Source of the DNA: Oceaniglobus trochenteri
GTDB taxonomy: Bacteria; Pseudomonadota; Alphaproteobacteria; Rhodobacterales; Rhodobacteraceae
Length of the DNA stretch: 64,000 bases
Reading direction: 5' to 3'
Assembly (NCBI RefSeq): GCF_020529025.1
Contig: NZ_JACNMM010000005.1
Location: 124,001-188,000 of the forward strand
Shown: piece by piece, positions 1-7,931 of the stretch
Layout: each line of letters begins with the position of its first letter
Position numbering within the stretch: the first letter of the stretch is position 1
The notes under the pieces: generated by a model
The model's database searches: none
The model's input: only the letters and a program-made list of their open reading frames with translations
Told to the model about the DNA's origin: nothing
Position numbers and translations under genes: made by a program

Positions 1-1
1 C

Positions 2-682
2 GCCTGCCTCTGGCCATCGCGCAACCCCGGCGGCTTCAACATGATGCTGGACGTGGGCGCCGATATCCGCGCCGATCAGGACGATCTGCTGCAATACGCA
101 TTGATGGGCGCCTCTTACGCCCGCAACGGGCTGGGCCTGAAGCATCCGCGCATCGGGCTGCTGAACGTCGGCACCGAGGAACACAAGGGCCGCGCCGAGC
201 TGAAGGTGGCCCATGACCTGATCGCCGAAGCCGCGGCCCATTCGGATTTCGACTTCGTCGGCTTTGTCGAGGGCGGTGATATCCCCTCGTCCCGCGTCGA
301 TGTGATTGTCACCGATGGCTTTACCGGCAATGTCGCGCTGAAGACGGGCGAAGGCACCGCGAAGCTGATCAGTGACCTTTTGCGCGAAGCGTTCTCATAC
401 AACCTTCTGTCGAAGGTGGCGGCGCTGCTGGCGCTTGGGTCACTCAAGCGGTTGCAGAAGCGGATCGACCCGCGCCGCGTGAACGGCGGCGTCTTCCTGG
501 GGCTGAACGGCACGGTGGTGAAGTCCCACGGCAGCGCCGATGCCACCGGGGTGTCGGCGGCGATCAAGCTGTCGTTCAAGCTGGCCCAGGGCGGCTTCAA
601 CAAGCGGCTGGCCGCGAGGGTTGCCGCCGGTCTTGCCCATCGCCAGGAAATTCAGGCCCAACAGGACGATACCACCCCATGA
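2..682 (+). CDS. plsX: Phosphate acyltransferase PlsX (5' end outside window)
   Basis: C-terminal part of PlsX, which makes acyl-phosphate from acyl-ACP for phospholipid synthesis at the membrane. The reading frame is open from base 2, so the gene begins before the window. About 226 residues are visible. They carry the family hallmarks PGGFNMMLDVGAD, GLLNVGTEEHKG, FVGFVEGGDIP and DGFTGNVALKTGEG, and the late segment GAPLLGLNG-like is here GVFLGLNGTVVKSHG. The TGA stop overlaps the ATG of fabH by 4 bp (ATGA), so the two are translationally coupled, as is usual for plsX-fabH in alphaproteobacteria. Identity is secure; the N-terminal third cannot be judged. Confidence 0.96.
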   Translation, partial: ACLWPSRNPGGFNMMLDVGADIRADQDDLLQYALMGASYARNGLGLKHPRIGLLNVGTEEHKGRAELKVAHDLIAEAAAHSDFDFVGFVEGGDIPSSRVDVIVTDGFTGNVALKTGEGTAKLISDLLREAFSYNLLSKVAALLALGSLKRLQKRIDPRRVNGGVFLGLNGTVVKSHGSADATGVSAAIKLSFKLAQGGFNKRLAARVAAGLAHRQEIQAQQDDTTP

Positions 683-1650
683 CGAAACGTGCCGTCGTTC
701 GGGGCGTCGGGCATTACCTGCCCGAGCGCATTGTCGAGAACGCCGAGTTCGAGGCGATGATCGACACCTCTGACGAATGGATCCGCACCCGCAGCGGCAT
801 CGAAAGGCGGCACTTCGCCGCCGAGGGCCAGACCACATCGGACATGGCCACGCGGGCCGCCAGGGCCGCGCTTGCCGACGCCGGGCTGGTGCCCGACGAT
901 ATCGACGCGATCATTCTTGCCACCTCGACCGCCGATTTGACCTTCCCCTCGGCCGCGACCATGGTGCAGGCGAATCTGGGCATGAGTGGCGGCTTTGCCT
1001 TCGATCTTCAGGCCGTCTGTGCCGGCTTCGTCTTTGCCCTCTCGAACGCCAACGCCATGATCCTTTCGGGCCAGGCCAACCGCGTGCTGGTCATCGGTGC
1101 CGAAACCTTCAGCCGCATCATCGACTGGAACGACCGCTCCACCTGCGTGCTGTTCGGCGATGGCGCCGGAGCGCTGATTCTCGAAGCGCAGGACGGTCAG
1201 GGCAGCAACGCCGATCGCGGCATCCTGGCCACCGACCTGAACTCGGACGGCCAATACAAGGATGCGCTTTACGTCGATGGCGGCGTGTCCACCCAGACCA
1301 CCGGCCACCTGCGGATGCAGGGTAAGGAAGTGTTCCGCCACGCGGTCGAGAAACTGGCCCAGACCGCCCACCGTGCGCTGGACAAGGCGGGCCTTTCACC
1401 GGCCGATGTCGATTGGATGGTGCCCCACCAGGCCAACCTGCGGATCATCCGCTCGACCGCGCAGAAGATGGGCCTGCCCCTGTCGAAGGTGATTCTCACG
1501 GTCCAGGACCACGGGAACACGTCGGCCGCCTCGATTCCGCTGGCCCTTTCCGTCGGCAAGGAACGCGGCCAGATCAAGCAGGGCGATCTTCTTGCCACCG
1601 AGGCGATCGGCGGCGGCCTGGCCTGGGGCTCGGTCATCCTGCGCTGGTAG
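679..1650 (+). CDS. fabH: Beta-ketoacyl-ACP synthase III (FabH)
   Basis: Condenses acetyl-CoA with malonyl-ACP to start type II fatty acid synthesis. The 323-residue length is normal. The catalytic triad is readable: Cys114 in QAVCAGF, His250 in WMVPHQANLR and Asn280 in DHGNTSAAS. The C-terminal GGGLAWGSVILRW matches the family ending. The start is fixed by the 4-bp ATGA overlap with plsX. The downstream gene ihfA is separated by about 190 bp and probably has its own promoter. Confidence 0.97.
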   Translation: MTKRAVVRGVGHYLPERIVENAEFEAMIDTSDEWIRTRSGIERRHFAAEGQTTSDMATRAARAALADAGLVPDDIDAIILATSTADLTFPSAATMVQANLGMSGGFAFDLQAVCAGFVFALSNANAMILSGQANRVLVIGAETFSRIIDWNDRSTCVLFGDGAGALILEAQDGQGSNADRGILATDLNSDGQYKDALYVDGGVSTQTTGHLRMQGKEVFRHAVEKLAQTAHRALDKAGLSPADVDWMVPHQANLRIIRSTAQKMGLPLSKVILTVQDHGNTSAASIPLALSVGKERGQIKQGDLLATEAIGGGLAWGSVILRW

Positions 1651-1782
1651 GCGGCGCACCGGGGCGAACAAAGTCAACCGTTTGGGCGATGCAGAACGCC
1701 CGCAGCCATGCCGTGGGGCGCAAGCCATGGCGTGCCCCGCGCGCCAAGCTGAGACGTGACATCCAGAGAACCGCGCAAGTCA

Positions 1783-1794
1783 TTGACATTGACA
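1783..1794 (+). promoter_or_regulatory. Tandem TTGACA hexamers upstream of ihfA (possible -35 region)
   Basis: The 190-bp gap between fabH and ihfA contains ATTGAC in direct repetition at about 1782-1799, giving two overlapping consensus -35 hexamers (TTGACA at 1783 and 1789). A good -10 at 16-18 bp is not obvious, so this is a weak promoter call. It lies 47-58 bp before the preferred ihfA start. The rest of the gap shows nothing I can name. Confidence 0.3.
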
Positions 1795-1840
1795 TTGAAA
1801 ATCCACCACGCCACAGTTGGAAAAATCCTTGGGGGATGTC

Positions 1841-2143
1841 ATGAGTGAAAAAACACTGACCCGGATGGACCTGAGCGAAGCCGTTTTTCGCGAAGTCGGG
1901 TTAAGCCGGAATGAATCGTCGCAACTGGTCGAATCCGTGCTTGGCCATATGTCCGATGCCCTTGCGGCGGGCGACTCGGTCAAGATTTCATCCTTCGGCA
2001 CCTTTTCGGTGCGGTCGAAATCGGCCCGCGTCGGGCGCAATCCGAAAACCGGCGAAGAAGTGCCGATCCTGCCCCGCCGGGTTCTGACCTTCCGGCCGTC
2101 GCACCTGATGCGCGACAGGGTGGCGGAAGGAAACAAGCGGTAG
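1841..2143 (+). CDS. ihfA: Integration host factor subunit alpha
   Basis: DNA-bending nucleoid protein of the HU/IHF family, about 100 residues, expected to pair with IHF-beta (not in this window). Recognisable segments are [21 protein letters not shown] (dimerisation helices), [27 protein letters not shown] (beta-arm region with the Arg-Asn-Pro turn that intercalates DNA) and [17 protein letters not shown] chose ATG 1841 over the longer TTG-started frame at 1817 because GGGGGA stands at Shine-Dalgarno distance and the shorter protein matches the family. The next gene begins on the base after its stop. Confidence 0.95.
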   Translation: MSEKTLTRMDLSEAVFREVGLSRNESSQLVESVLGHMSDALAAGDSVKISSFGTFSVRSKSARVGRNPKTGEEVPILPRRVLTFRPSHLMRDRVAEGNKR

Positions 2144-2854
2144 ATGGGCATGGACAACAAATCGCCCGATGCCTTTCGCACCATCAGCGAAGTGGCCGAA
2201 TGGCTTGATGTCCCGACTCATGTCCTGCGGTTCTGGGAAAGCCGTTTCACCCAGGTGAAGCCGGTGAAACGTGCCGGCGGGCGGCGATACTATCGCCCCG
2301 CCGACATGGAATTGCTGGGCGGAATCAAACGGTTGCTGCATGATGACGGCTTGACGATCCGCGGCGTTCAGAAACTGCTGCGCGAAGAGGGCATCGCCCA
2401 TGTTGCCGCGCTGGCCCCCGGTGGCGATGCCCCGGCCCCGGATGCCGATCATGGCGAAACCCCGATGGCCGTCGATGTTCCGCCGCTGCCCCCACGGGGC
2501 GAGGTGGTGCCATTCCTGCCCGATACCGACGCCGCGCCGCAGTTCGATCTGTCCAAGGCAAAGGAAGAGGAATCCCTCAACCGGTGGCCCTTCGTCGATG
2601 AGCCCGAGAGCAGCGAGACACCCGAATCCACGCCGCCCGAACCGCCCGCCGAGCCCGCGGTTAAGGCGCAAGCCGTCGACACGCCCCCTCCCGCCCGCGA
2701 ATCGTCGGCCCCGATCACCACATCCGGCGCGATGATCGCAAAGCTGCGCGCGGCCCCGGCGACGCATCTGAAGGCCCGCGCCGACAACCTGCGCCCCATC
2801 GTGCAGCGTCTTTCGGCGCTGGAACGCCGGATGGCACCGGCTTCGGAAGATTGA
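2144..2854 (+). CDS. MerR-family transcriptional regulator with long proline/acid-rich tail
   Basis: N-terminal winged HTH of the MerR type (residues about 11-80): [25 protein letters not shown], then [37 protein letters not shown]. The RFWE and R-Y-Y-R signature is that of the HTH_17/MerR group found after ihfA in many alphaproteobacteria. Residues about 90-190 are rich in Pro, Glu, Asp and Ala and look disordered; the last 40 residues are basic and helical ([24 protein letters not shown]). No metal-binding Cys set is seen, so it is not a classic metal sensor. The ATG follows the ihfA stop with no gap, which implies coupling; an in-frame ATG two codons on (2150) is possible. Target genes are unknown. 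Confidence 0.85.
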   Translation: MGMDNKSPDAFRTISEVAEWLDVPTHVLRFWESRFTQVKPVKRAGGRRYYRPADMELLGGIKRLLHDDGLTIRGVQKLLREEGIAHVAALAPGGDAPAPDADHGETPMAVDVPPLPPRGEVVPFLPDTDAAPQFDLSKAKEEESLNRWPFVDEPESSETPESTPPEPPAEPAVKAQAVDTPPPARESSAPITTSGAMIAKLRAAPATHLKARADNLRPIVQRLSALERRMAPASED

Positions 2855-2926
2855 TCGGCAAGCCGTGGAAATTTCGTGCATTCGGCCCTTGCCCTCGCCG
2901 GGGGATTCGTTAAAAGCACCGTCAGT

Positions 2927-3003
2927 CGGGCTATGGCGCAGCCTGGTAGCGCGTCCGTCTGGGGGACGGAAGGTCGCAGGTTCGAGTCCTGCTAGCCCGA
3001 CCA
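2927..3003 (+). tRNA. tRNA-Pro(GGG)
   Basis: Complete 77-nt cloverleaf. The acceptor stem CGGGCTA (2927-2933) pairs with TAGCCCG (2993-2999), followed by discriminator A and encoded CCA (3001-3003). The D arm holds AGCCTGGTAGCGC, and the T arm GGTTCGAGTCC is canonical. The anticodon stem TCCGT/ACGGA closes a 7-nt loop with anticodon GGG at 2961-2963. It stands alone between the MerR gene and the deaminase gene, a position common in Rhodobacterales. Confidence 0.97.
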
Positions 3004-3040
3004 ATAGCACTACCAACGCCACTCTCACCAAAGGCCAGAC

Positions 3041-4114
3041 ATGACAGGCGTTCTGCCCAGCCAGCGCCTGCGCGCACTGATCGAAACGGGTGCCATCCAG
3101 GCCGATCCGCCGGTGACCGAGGCCCAGATCCAACCCGCCTCTCTTGACCTGCGCCTTGGGGATGTCGCCTACCGCGTCCGTGCCTCCTTCCTGACCGGCG
3201 CCGATGCCACGGTGGCCGAGCGGCTGGAAGATTTCCAGATGCACAGGGTCGATCTGACTGGCGGCGCGGTGCTGGAAAAGGGCTGTGTCTACCTCGTGCC
3301 CCTGGCCGAACGGCTGGCGCTGCCCCAGGGCGTGCAGGCGGTCGCCAACGCCAAAAGCTCGACCGGGCGGCTTGATCTCCTGACCCGCGCGATCACCGAT
3401 GGCGGGACCGAATTCGACCGCATACCAAACGGTTACACCGGCCCCCTCTATGCCGAGATTTGCCCGCGCTCGTTCTCGGTGCTGGTGCGCCCGGGCATGC
3501 GGCTGAACCAGATACGCTTCCGCGGGGGGCAGTCGCGTCTTGATGACGACGCCCTGCGCGCACTGCATGCCGAAACGCCCCTGGTGGATGGCCCGGCGGT
3601 GATCGACGACGGGCTGGCCTTCTCGGTCGATCTCGAACCGCAGGCCGGCACCCTCGTGGGCTATCGCGCCAAGCCCCACACCGGGGTCATCGATCTCGAC
3701 AGGATCGGCCACTATCCGCCCGCCGATTACTGGGAGGAACTGCACAGCGACAAGGGCCGCATCATCCTCGACCCCGGCGCCTTCTATATCCTTGTCAGCC
3801 GCGAAGCGGTGGTCATCCCGCCCGACCATGCCGCCGAAATGGCACCCTTCCTGGCCATGGCGGGGGAATTCCGGGTGCATTACGCCGGCTTCTTCGATCC
3901 CGGCTTCGGCTGGGCGGCGGCAGGCGGCACGGGGGCGCGCGGCGTTCTGGAAGTGCGCTGTCACGAGGCGCCCTTCGTGCTGGAGCATGGCCAGGTGGTG
4001 GGGCGTCTGGTCTATGAACAGATGGCCGAAACCCCCGAAACGCTTTACGGGGCCGATCTGAAATCCAACTACCAGGGTCAGGGCCTGAAACTCGCCAAGC
4101 ATTTCAGGGGCTGA
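3041..4114 (+). CDS. dcd: 2'-deoxycytidine 5'-triphosphate deaminase, two-domain form
   Basis: Deaminates dCTP to dUTP to supply dTMP synthesis. At 357 residues it is about twice the E. coli Dcd, matching the tandem form (DCD_N family) of alphaproteobacteria. The first trimerisation domain carries IQPASLDLRLGD, NAKSSTGRLDLL and YAEICPRSFSVLVRPGMRLNQIRF. The second repeats the fold with LDPGAFYILVSREAV, VHYAGFFDPGFGW and LEVRCHEAPFVLEHGQVVGRL. Whether both halves are catalytic cannot be told by reading. It starts 37 bp after the tRNA-Pro; a monocistronic transcript is likely because the next genes run the other way. Confidence 0.9.
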   Translation: MTGVLPSQRLRALIETGAIQADPPVTEAQIQPASLDLRLGDVAYRVRASFLTGADATVAERLEDFQMHRVDLTGGAVLEKGCVYLVPLAERLALPQGVQAVANAKSSTGRLDLLTRAITDGGTEFDRIPNGYTGPLYAEICPRSFSVLVRPGMRLNQIRFRGGQSRLDDDALRALHAETPLVDGPAVIDDGLAFSVDLEPQAGTLVGYRAKPHTGVIDLDRIGHYPPADYWEELHSDKGRIILDPGAFYILVSREAVVIPPDHAAEMAPFLAMAGEFRVHYAGFFDPGFGWAAAGGTGARGVLEVRCHEAPFVLEHGQVVGRLVYEQMAETPETLYGADLKSNYQGQGLKLAKHFRG

Positions 4115-4124
4115 TCGCCCCCTC

Positions 4125-4149
4125 CTCTTTCTTGCTGAAAATACTCAAG
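4125..4149 (-). repeat. Dispersed 3'-end motif, copy 1 (type 1)
   Basis: Read on the minus strand this is GAGTATTTTCAGCAAGAAAG with flanking matches. It lies 31 bp beyond the stop of the minus-strand 69-aa gene and between convergent gene ends. Near-identical copies stand at 23511-23535 and 44163-44187, and a related type at 50534-50560 and 58241-58271. Confidence 0.6.
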
Positions 4150-4180
4150 TTTCCCGACGCCAGCCAAGGGCGCAATGGAT

Positions 4181-4390
4181 TCAGAAGCGCCCGATCCGCC
4201 GCACCGCGCGCAGCGATTTCCGGGCGCGATCGGCGTTCTGGCGCGCCGCCTTTGCCTGTGCACGCTCCTGCGGTGTCATGTCCTGGGGCCGCTTCTTTGG
4301 CCCCACGGCCCGGTTGATCCCGGCATTCACACCGCGGTTCAGCAGTTTCCGCATCACCATGCGCAGGATCATGTTGACGATCTGGTTCAC
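4181..4390 (-). CDS. Small conserved basic protein (69 aa), coupled to scpB
   Basis: A 69-residue basic protein of unknown function. The N-terminus is a hydrophobic/basic amphipathic helix (MNQIVNMILRMVMRKLLNRG), followed by an Arg/Lys/Ala-rich tail with QDMTPQERAQAKAARQNADRARKSLRAVRRIGRF. Its ATG overlaps the scpB stop by 4 bp (ATGA), so it is read as the last cistron of scpA-scpB. The coupling and sensible composition argue that it is a real gene, not a shadow frame. It might associate with the membrane through the first helix or with nucleic acid through the tail, but nothing visible decides this. Confidence 0.72.
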   Translation of the reverse strand: MNQIVNMILRMVMRKLLNRGVNAGINRAVGPKKRPQDMTPQERAQAKAARQNADRARKSLRAVRRIGRF

Positions 4391-5025
4391 GTCTCGCCCT
4401 CTTCGAACATGTCGACCTGTCCTTCGTCCTCGCCCGGTTCGCTGATGTCGGGTTGCGGGCGGTTCTCAAGAAGGCCGGCCGCGCGCAATTCCTTCAGCCC
4501 GGGCAGGTCACGCGCCGATTCCAGCGCGAAATGGTCAAGGAAGCCCTGGGTCACCACGAAGGTCACCGGCCGCCCCGGAGTCATCCGCCGCCGCCCCAGG
4601 CGGATCCATTCCAGCTCCATCAACTGGTCGATGGTACCGCGCGACACCGAAACGCCACGAATTTCCTCGATCTCGGCGCGGGTGACCGGCTGGTGATAGG
4701 CGACGATGGCCAGGGTTTCGATGGCGGCGCGCGACAGCTTGCGCAGTTCCACCGTCTCGCGCTGCATGAGAAAGCCAAGGTCGGGCGCGGTGCGGATCGC
4801 CCAGGCGTCGCCCACCCGCACCACGTGCACGCCGCGCCCCTCATAGCGGCGGCGCAGCAGGGCCAGCGCCTCGACCGCGTTGCTGCCGTGGGGCATCCGC
4901 GCGTTCAGTTCGGCCACGGTGACGGGCGCGGCGCTGGCAAACAGCACCGCTTCCACCATGCGTTCCTGTTCGGCCAGGGGCGGCGCCTGGAACAGGCTTT
5001 CTTCGCTTGCATTCTGCGCGCTCAT
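4387..5025 (-). CDS. scpB: Segregation and condensation protein ScpB
   Basis: Kleisin-interacting winged-helix protein of the SMC-ScpAB condensin, acting in chromosome segregation. Two winged-helix domains are visible: LAEQERMVEAVLFASAAPVTVAELNARMP and RAAIETLAIVAYHQPVTRAEIEEIRGV-VSRGTIDQLMELEWIRLGRRRMTPGRP-FVVTQGFLDHFAL. The tail is acidic (EPGEDEGQVDMFEEGET). Start ATG 5025 overlaps the scpA stop by one base (TGATG); a GTG one codon upstream is less likely. About 212 aa, normal length. The smc gene is not in this window. Confidence 0.95.
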   Translation of the reverse strand: MSAQNASEESLFQAPPLAEQERMVEAVLFASAAPVTVAELNARMPHGSNAVEALALLRRRYEGRGVHVVRVGDAWAIRTAPDLGFLMQRETVELRKLSRAAIETLAIVAYHQPVTRAEIEEIRGVSVSRGTIDQLMELEWIRLGRRRMTPGRPVTFVVTQGFLDHFALESARDLPGLKELRAAGLLENRPQPDISEPGEDEGQVDMFEEGET

Positions 5026-5828
5026 CACGCCTCCCGCATCTTGATCTGGATCGGTGAGAAGGTTTCGCCCTGACGGATCTGGATGCGCCCCGCCTTTACC
5101 AGCTCAAGCGAGGCGGCAAAGTGGCTGGCGGTGGCGCTGCGCCTGCGGGTGGGATCGCCGCGCCAGTCATCGGGAAGATAGGACGAAAGGTCGGTCCACT
5201 CGCCCGCATAGCCGATCAGCCCGCGCATACGCTCAAGTGCCTCTTCCATGGTCATCACGTTGGTGCGGTCCATCACGAAGGGGCGGAAATCGTCGCGGGT
5301 GCGGATCCGCGCATAGCCTTGCATCAGGTCCAGCAGGGTTGCGGTATATTTCACCCGGCGGATGCGCTCCACCCCCTCGCCCTGCCCGCGCGCGAAGAAA
5401 TCGCGCCCCAGCCTGTCGCGCCCCATAAGCCGCGCGGCGCAATCGCGCATGGCGGCCAGGCGTTCAAGCTGGAAGGCCAGATGTGCGGCCAGATCCTCAC
5501 CCGAGGGGCCTTCGTCGCGCGGGTCGGGCGGCAGAAGAAGCCGGGATTTCAGGAAGGCCAGCCAGGCGGCCATCACCAGGTAATCGGCGGCCAGTTCGAT
5601 GCGCAGCTCCTTGGCCTTTTCCACGAAGGCCAAGTATTGCCGTGCCAGCGCCAGCACCGAAATCTGGCGCAGGTCCACCTTTTGCGTGCGTGACAGGGTC
5701 AACAGCACGTCAAGCGGCCCCTCGAAGCCATCGACATCGACGATCAGCGCCTCGGCGGCCAGGCGTTCTGCCACCGGATCGAAGCTGGGATCGCCCTGGT
5801 CGGTCTGGTTTTCGGCCCCGTCAGCCAT
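5025..5828 (-). CDS. scpA: Segregation and condensation protein ScpA
   Basis: Kleisin subunit of bacterial condensin, bridging SMC heads and binding ScpB. The N-terminal SMC-binding region contains VDVDGFEGPLDVLLTLSRTQKVDLRQISVLALARQYLAF, the family signature. The middle is helical, and the C-terminal winged helix reads RRSATASHFAASLELVKAGRIQIRQGETFSPIQI. 267 aa, typical length. Its 5' end overlaps nagZ by 8 bp, so nagZ-scpA-scpB-small protein form one coupled unit on the minus strand. Confidence 0.96.
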   Translation of the reverse strand: MADGAENQTDQGDPSFDPVAERLAAEALIVDVDGFEGPLDVLLTLSRTQKVDLRQISVLALARQYLAFVEKAKELRIELAADYLVMAAWLAFLKSRLLLPPDPRDEGPSGEDLAAHLAFQLERLAAMRDCAARLMGRDRLGRDFFARGQGEGVERIRRVKYTATLLDLMQGYARIRTRDDFRPFVMDRTNVMTMEEALERMRGLIGYAGEWTDLSSYLPDDWRGDPTRRRSATASHFAASLELVKAGRIQIRQGETFSPIQIKMREA

Positions 5829-6825
5829 AGACCTTTCCCCTCATGAGGGCGGCAAGTTCGGCCTCATGGGCGGGGATGTCAATCTGCACCGGGACGCGCC
5901 GGCTGGCCAAGGCGGCGGCGGCCCGCCGCTCACCCGCAGGTGTCATGGGGTCAAGAACCGCCGCCACCGCGCGCCGTTCGGCCAGGTCGCCGTTGCAATG
6001 CAGCACAAGGTCACAACCCGCCTTCTGCGCCGCCACGGCCCGTTCGGGCACCGTGCCGCCAAGGGCGTTCATGCCGATGTCATCGCTCATCAAAAGGCCG
6101 TCGAACCCGATGTCGCGCCGGATCACATCATCGATCAGAACCGGCGAAATGGTGACCGGGCGCGCGTCGATCTGCGGGAACAGCATATGCGCTGTCATGC
6201 CCATGGGCAGGTCATTCAGCTTGCGGAAGGGGGCGAAGTCGGACACCTCCAGCGTGGCGCGGTCGCTGTCGCAGACCGGCAGGCCATGGTGGCTGTCCAC
6301 GGCGCCGCGCCCGTGGCCCGGCATATGTTTCATCACCGGCAGCACCCCGGCATCCATCAACCCCTCGGCCATGGCGCGGGCCATGTTGGTGACGGTTTCG
6401 ACGTCATGGCCGAAACAACGGTTCATCAGGAAGGGATGGGTTTCGGGGGTCGCAATGTCGCAGGTGGGGCCGCAATTCACGTCGATGCCCAGATCGGCAA
6501 GCTCCGCCCCGATCAGCAGGCCGCGCAGGTACATTGCCCGCGCCGAGCCGCCCGCGCGCTGCACATGGTCCAGCGGCGGCAGCCACTGGCGCCAATGGGG
6601 CGGGAAAAGCCGCTGCACCCGACCGCCTTCCTGGTCCACCAGGATCGGCGTCGCCTCGCCCAGGGTGTCGCGGATGGCGCCGGCCAGGGCGCGGGTCTGG
6701 TCGGGGGTGGCGATGTTGCGCGCGAACAGGATCACGCCCCAGGGGCGCGCCTCGGCCAGGAAGGCCCGCTCATCGGCGTGCAGGCTGTGGCCGTCGACGC
6801 CGACGGTGAAGGCCGAAACGCCCAT
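5821..6825 (-). CDS. nagZ: Beta-N-acetylhexosaminidase NagZ
   Basis: Cytoplasmic glycoside hydrolase family 3 enzyme that removes GlcNAc from anhydromuropeptides in peptidoglycan recycling. Visible motifs: DQEGGRVQRL (residues about 64-73), the conserved KH..GHG loop (Lys166, His167), the mobile His loop ending in Asp-Ser-His at 177-179, and the nucleophile region MSDDIGMNAL with Asp248/Asp249. 334 aa, normal for NagZ. It sits 4 bp after the SPOR-protein gene and overlaps scpA, an arrangement widespread in alphaproteobacteria (argS-SPOR-nagZ-scpA-scpB). Confidence 0.95.
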   Translation of the reverse strand: MGVSAFTVGVDGHSLHADERAFLAEARPWGVILFARNIATPDQTRALAGAIRDTLGEATPILVDQEGGRVQRLFPPHWRQWLPPLDHVQRAGGSARAMYLRGLLIGAELADLGIDVNCGPTCDIATPETHPFLMNRCFGHDVETVTNMARAMAEGLMDAGVLPVMKHMPGHGRGAVDSHHGLPVCDSDRATLEVSDFAPFRKLNDLPMGMTAHMLFPQIDARPVTISPVLIDDVIRRDIGFDGLLMSDDIGMNALGGTVPERAVAAQKAGCDLVLHCNGDLAERRAVAAVLDPMTPAGERRAAAALASRRVPVQIDIPAHEAELAALMRGKVYG

Positions 6826-6829
6826 GGGC

Positions 6830-7828
6830 TCAGCGCACGACGACGGGAATGCAATCGGCCTTCTCGGCCATCAGTGCCGAACAGAACCGCCGCGCATCGC
6901 TGAGATCGGCAAAGCCCATGGCGCGCAGGCGATAGAAGGTCTTGCCGCCCGATTGCGCACGCTGAACCACGCGCTGCTTGCCGCCGAAATACTCCTCGAA
7001 CTGGCCACCGATCTTTTCCCACTGGCTGCGGGCCACTTCGGCGGATTCGAAGGCACCAAGCTGCACAAGGCGGGTGCCCGCCGGAATGGTATCGGCCGCC
7101 ACTTCGACGGTTCCGCTGGCCGCCTGTTCCACCGGGGCGGCAGATGCGACGGGGCGCGACAGGTCACTGGGGCGATTGGCCGGGCGCGGTGAGCGCAGCA
7201 GGCCCTTGTCGTCGCGCAGGCCCGTGGTATCGGCCGAGGTATCGGTAACCCCTGTCAGCGGCGCGACACCTTCGGACAGCGCCTCGGCCAGGGCCAGGGC
7301 ATCGGCGGTGGAATCGCCGGTCATCTCGGGCAGGTCCAGGGGCGGGCCGTCGCTCAGCGCTTCGGCCACGGCCATGTCGGTGGCCAGCGCATCCTCGGGG
7401 GTGTCGTCGATGCCCACCGGCGCCTCGGCCACCTGTTGTTCGGGGGCGGGTGTCACGGCCTGGTCCAGAACCGGGCGCGGCAGGCGGGGCGCGGGAAGAT
7501 CCTCGGCCTTCAGGTCCAGCGGCGCTGGGGCCAGGATCACCTGATCGGTCGGCCCCGCGGCCGAGCCTGCGGCGGCCACCTGGTTCACGGCCAGCCCCTG
7601 GTGCGCGGCGGCCACGCCACCCGGGTTCTCGGGCGCCACGCGGATCGGTCCGGCCAGGGCACGCACCACCGGAACACCTGTCACATCACGCACGAGAAGC
7701 TTGTACCCCCAGACGCCGGTGCCAATCAGAAGGCCCAGTGAAATAAGCCCGCCGGCCAGGTTGACCGCACGACCCACCTTCGCGCTCTGGGGCGCCGCTT
7801 CGCCCGCGTCGTTGTAAACGTCCGCCAT
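6830..7828 (-). CDS. SPOR-domain cell-envelope protein
   Basis: Inner-membrane protein of about 332 aa: short cytoplasmic N-terminus, one membrane span near residues 23-43 (AVNLAGGLISLGLLIGTGVW), a long periplasmic linker rich in Ala, Pro, Glu and Asp, and a C-terminal SPOR domain (TRLVQLGAFESAEVARSQWEKI ... FYRLRAMGFADLSDARRFCSALMAEKADCIPV). SPOR domains bind denuded glycan strands at the division septum. I prefer ATG 7828 with GAGG before it over a GTG four codons upstream. It lies between argS (91 bp) and nagZ (4 bp). Confidence 0.88.
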   Translation of the reverse strand: MADVYNDAGEAAPQSAKVGRAVNLAGGLISLGLLIGTGVWGYKLLVRDVTGVPVVRALAGPIRVAPENPGGVAAAHQGLAVNQVAAAGSAAGPTDQVILAPAPLDLKAEDLPAPRLPRPVLDQAVTPAPEQQVAEAPVGIDDTPEDALATDMAVAEALSDGPPLDLPEMTGDSTADALALAEALSEGVAPLTGVTDTSADTTGLRDDKGLLRSPRPANRPSDLSRPVASAAPVEQAASGTVEVAADTIPAGTRLVQLGAFESAEVARSQWEKIGGQFEEYFGGKQRVVQRAQSGGKTFYRLRAMGFADLSDARRFCSALMAEKADCIPVVVR

Positions 7829-7931
7829 AGAATGCCTCACTGCTCGAATCGCAACGCTGGCCCCGGGGCCAGCCTGTTTCAGCGATGTCTGTCGTCTGCC
7901 TGTCTCGCGACCAGCGGTCGGGGCGCCTTTG

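Noticed and set aside
1988-4102. Minus-strand open frame of 704 codons opposite ihfA, the MerR gene, tRNA-Pro and dcd
   Set aside because: It runs across a tRNA and three well-supported genes; long antisense frames are expected at this GC content.
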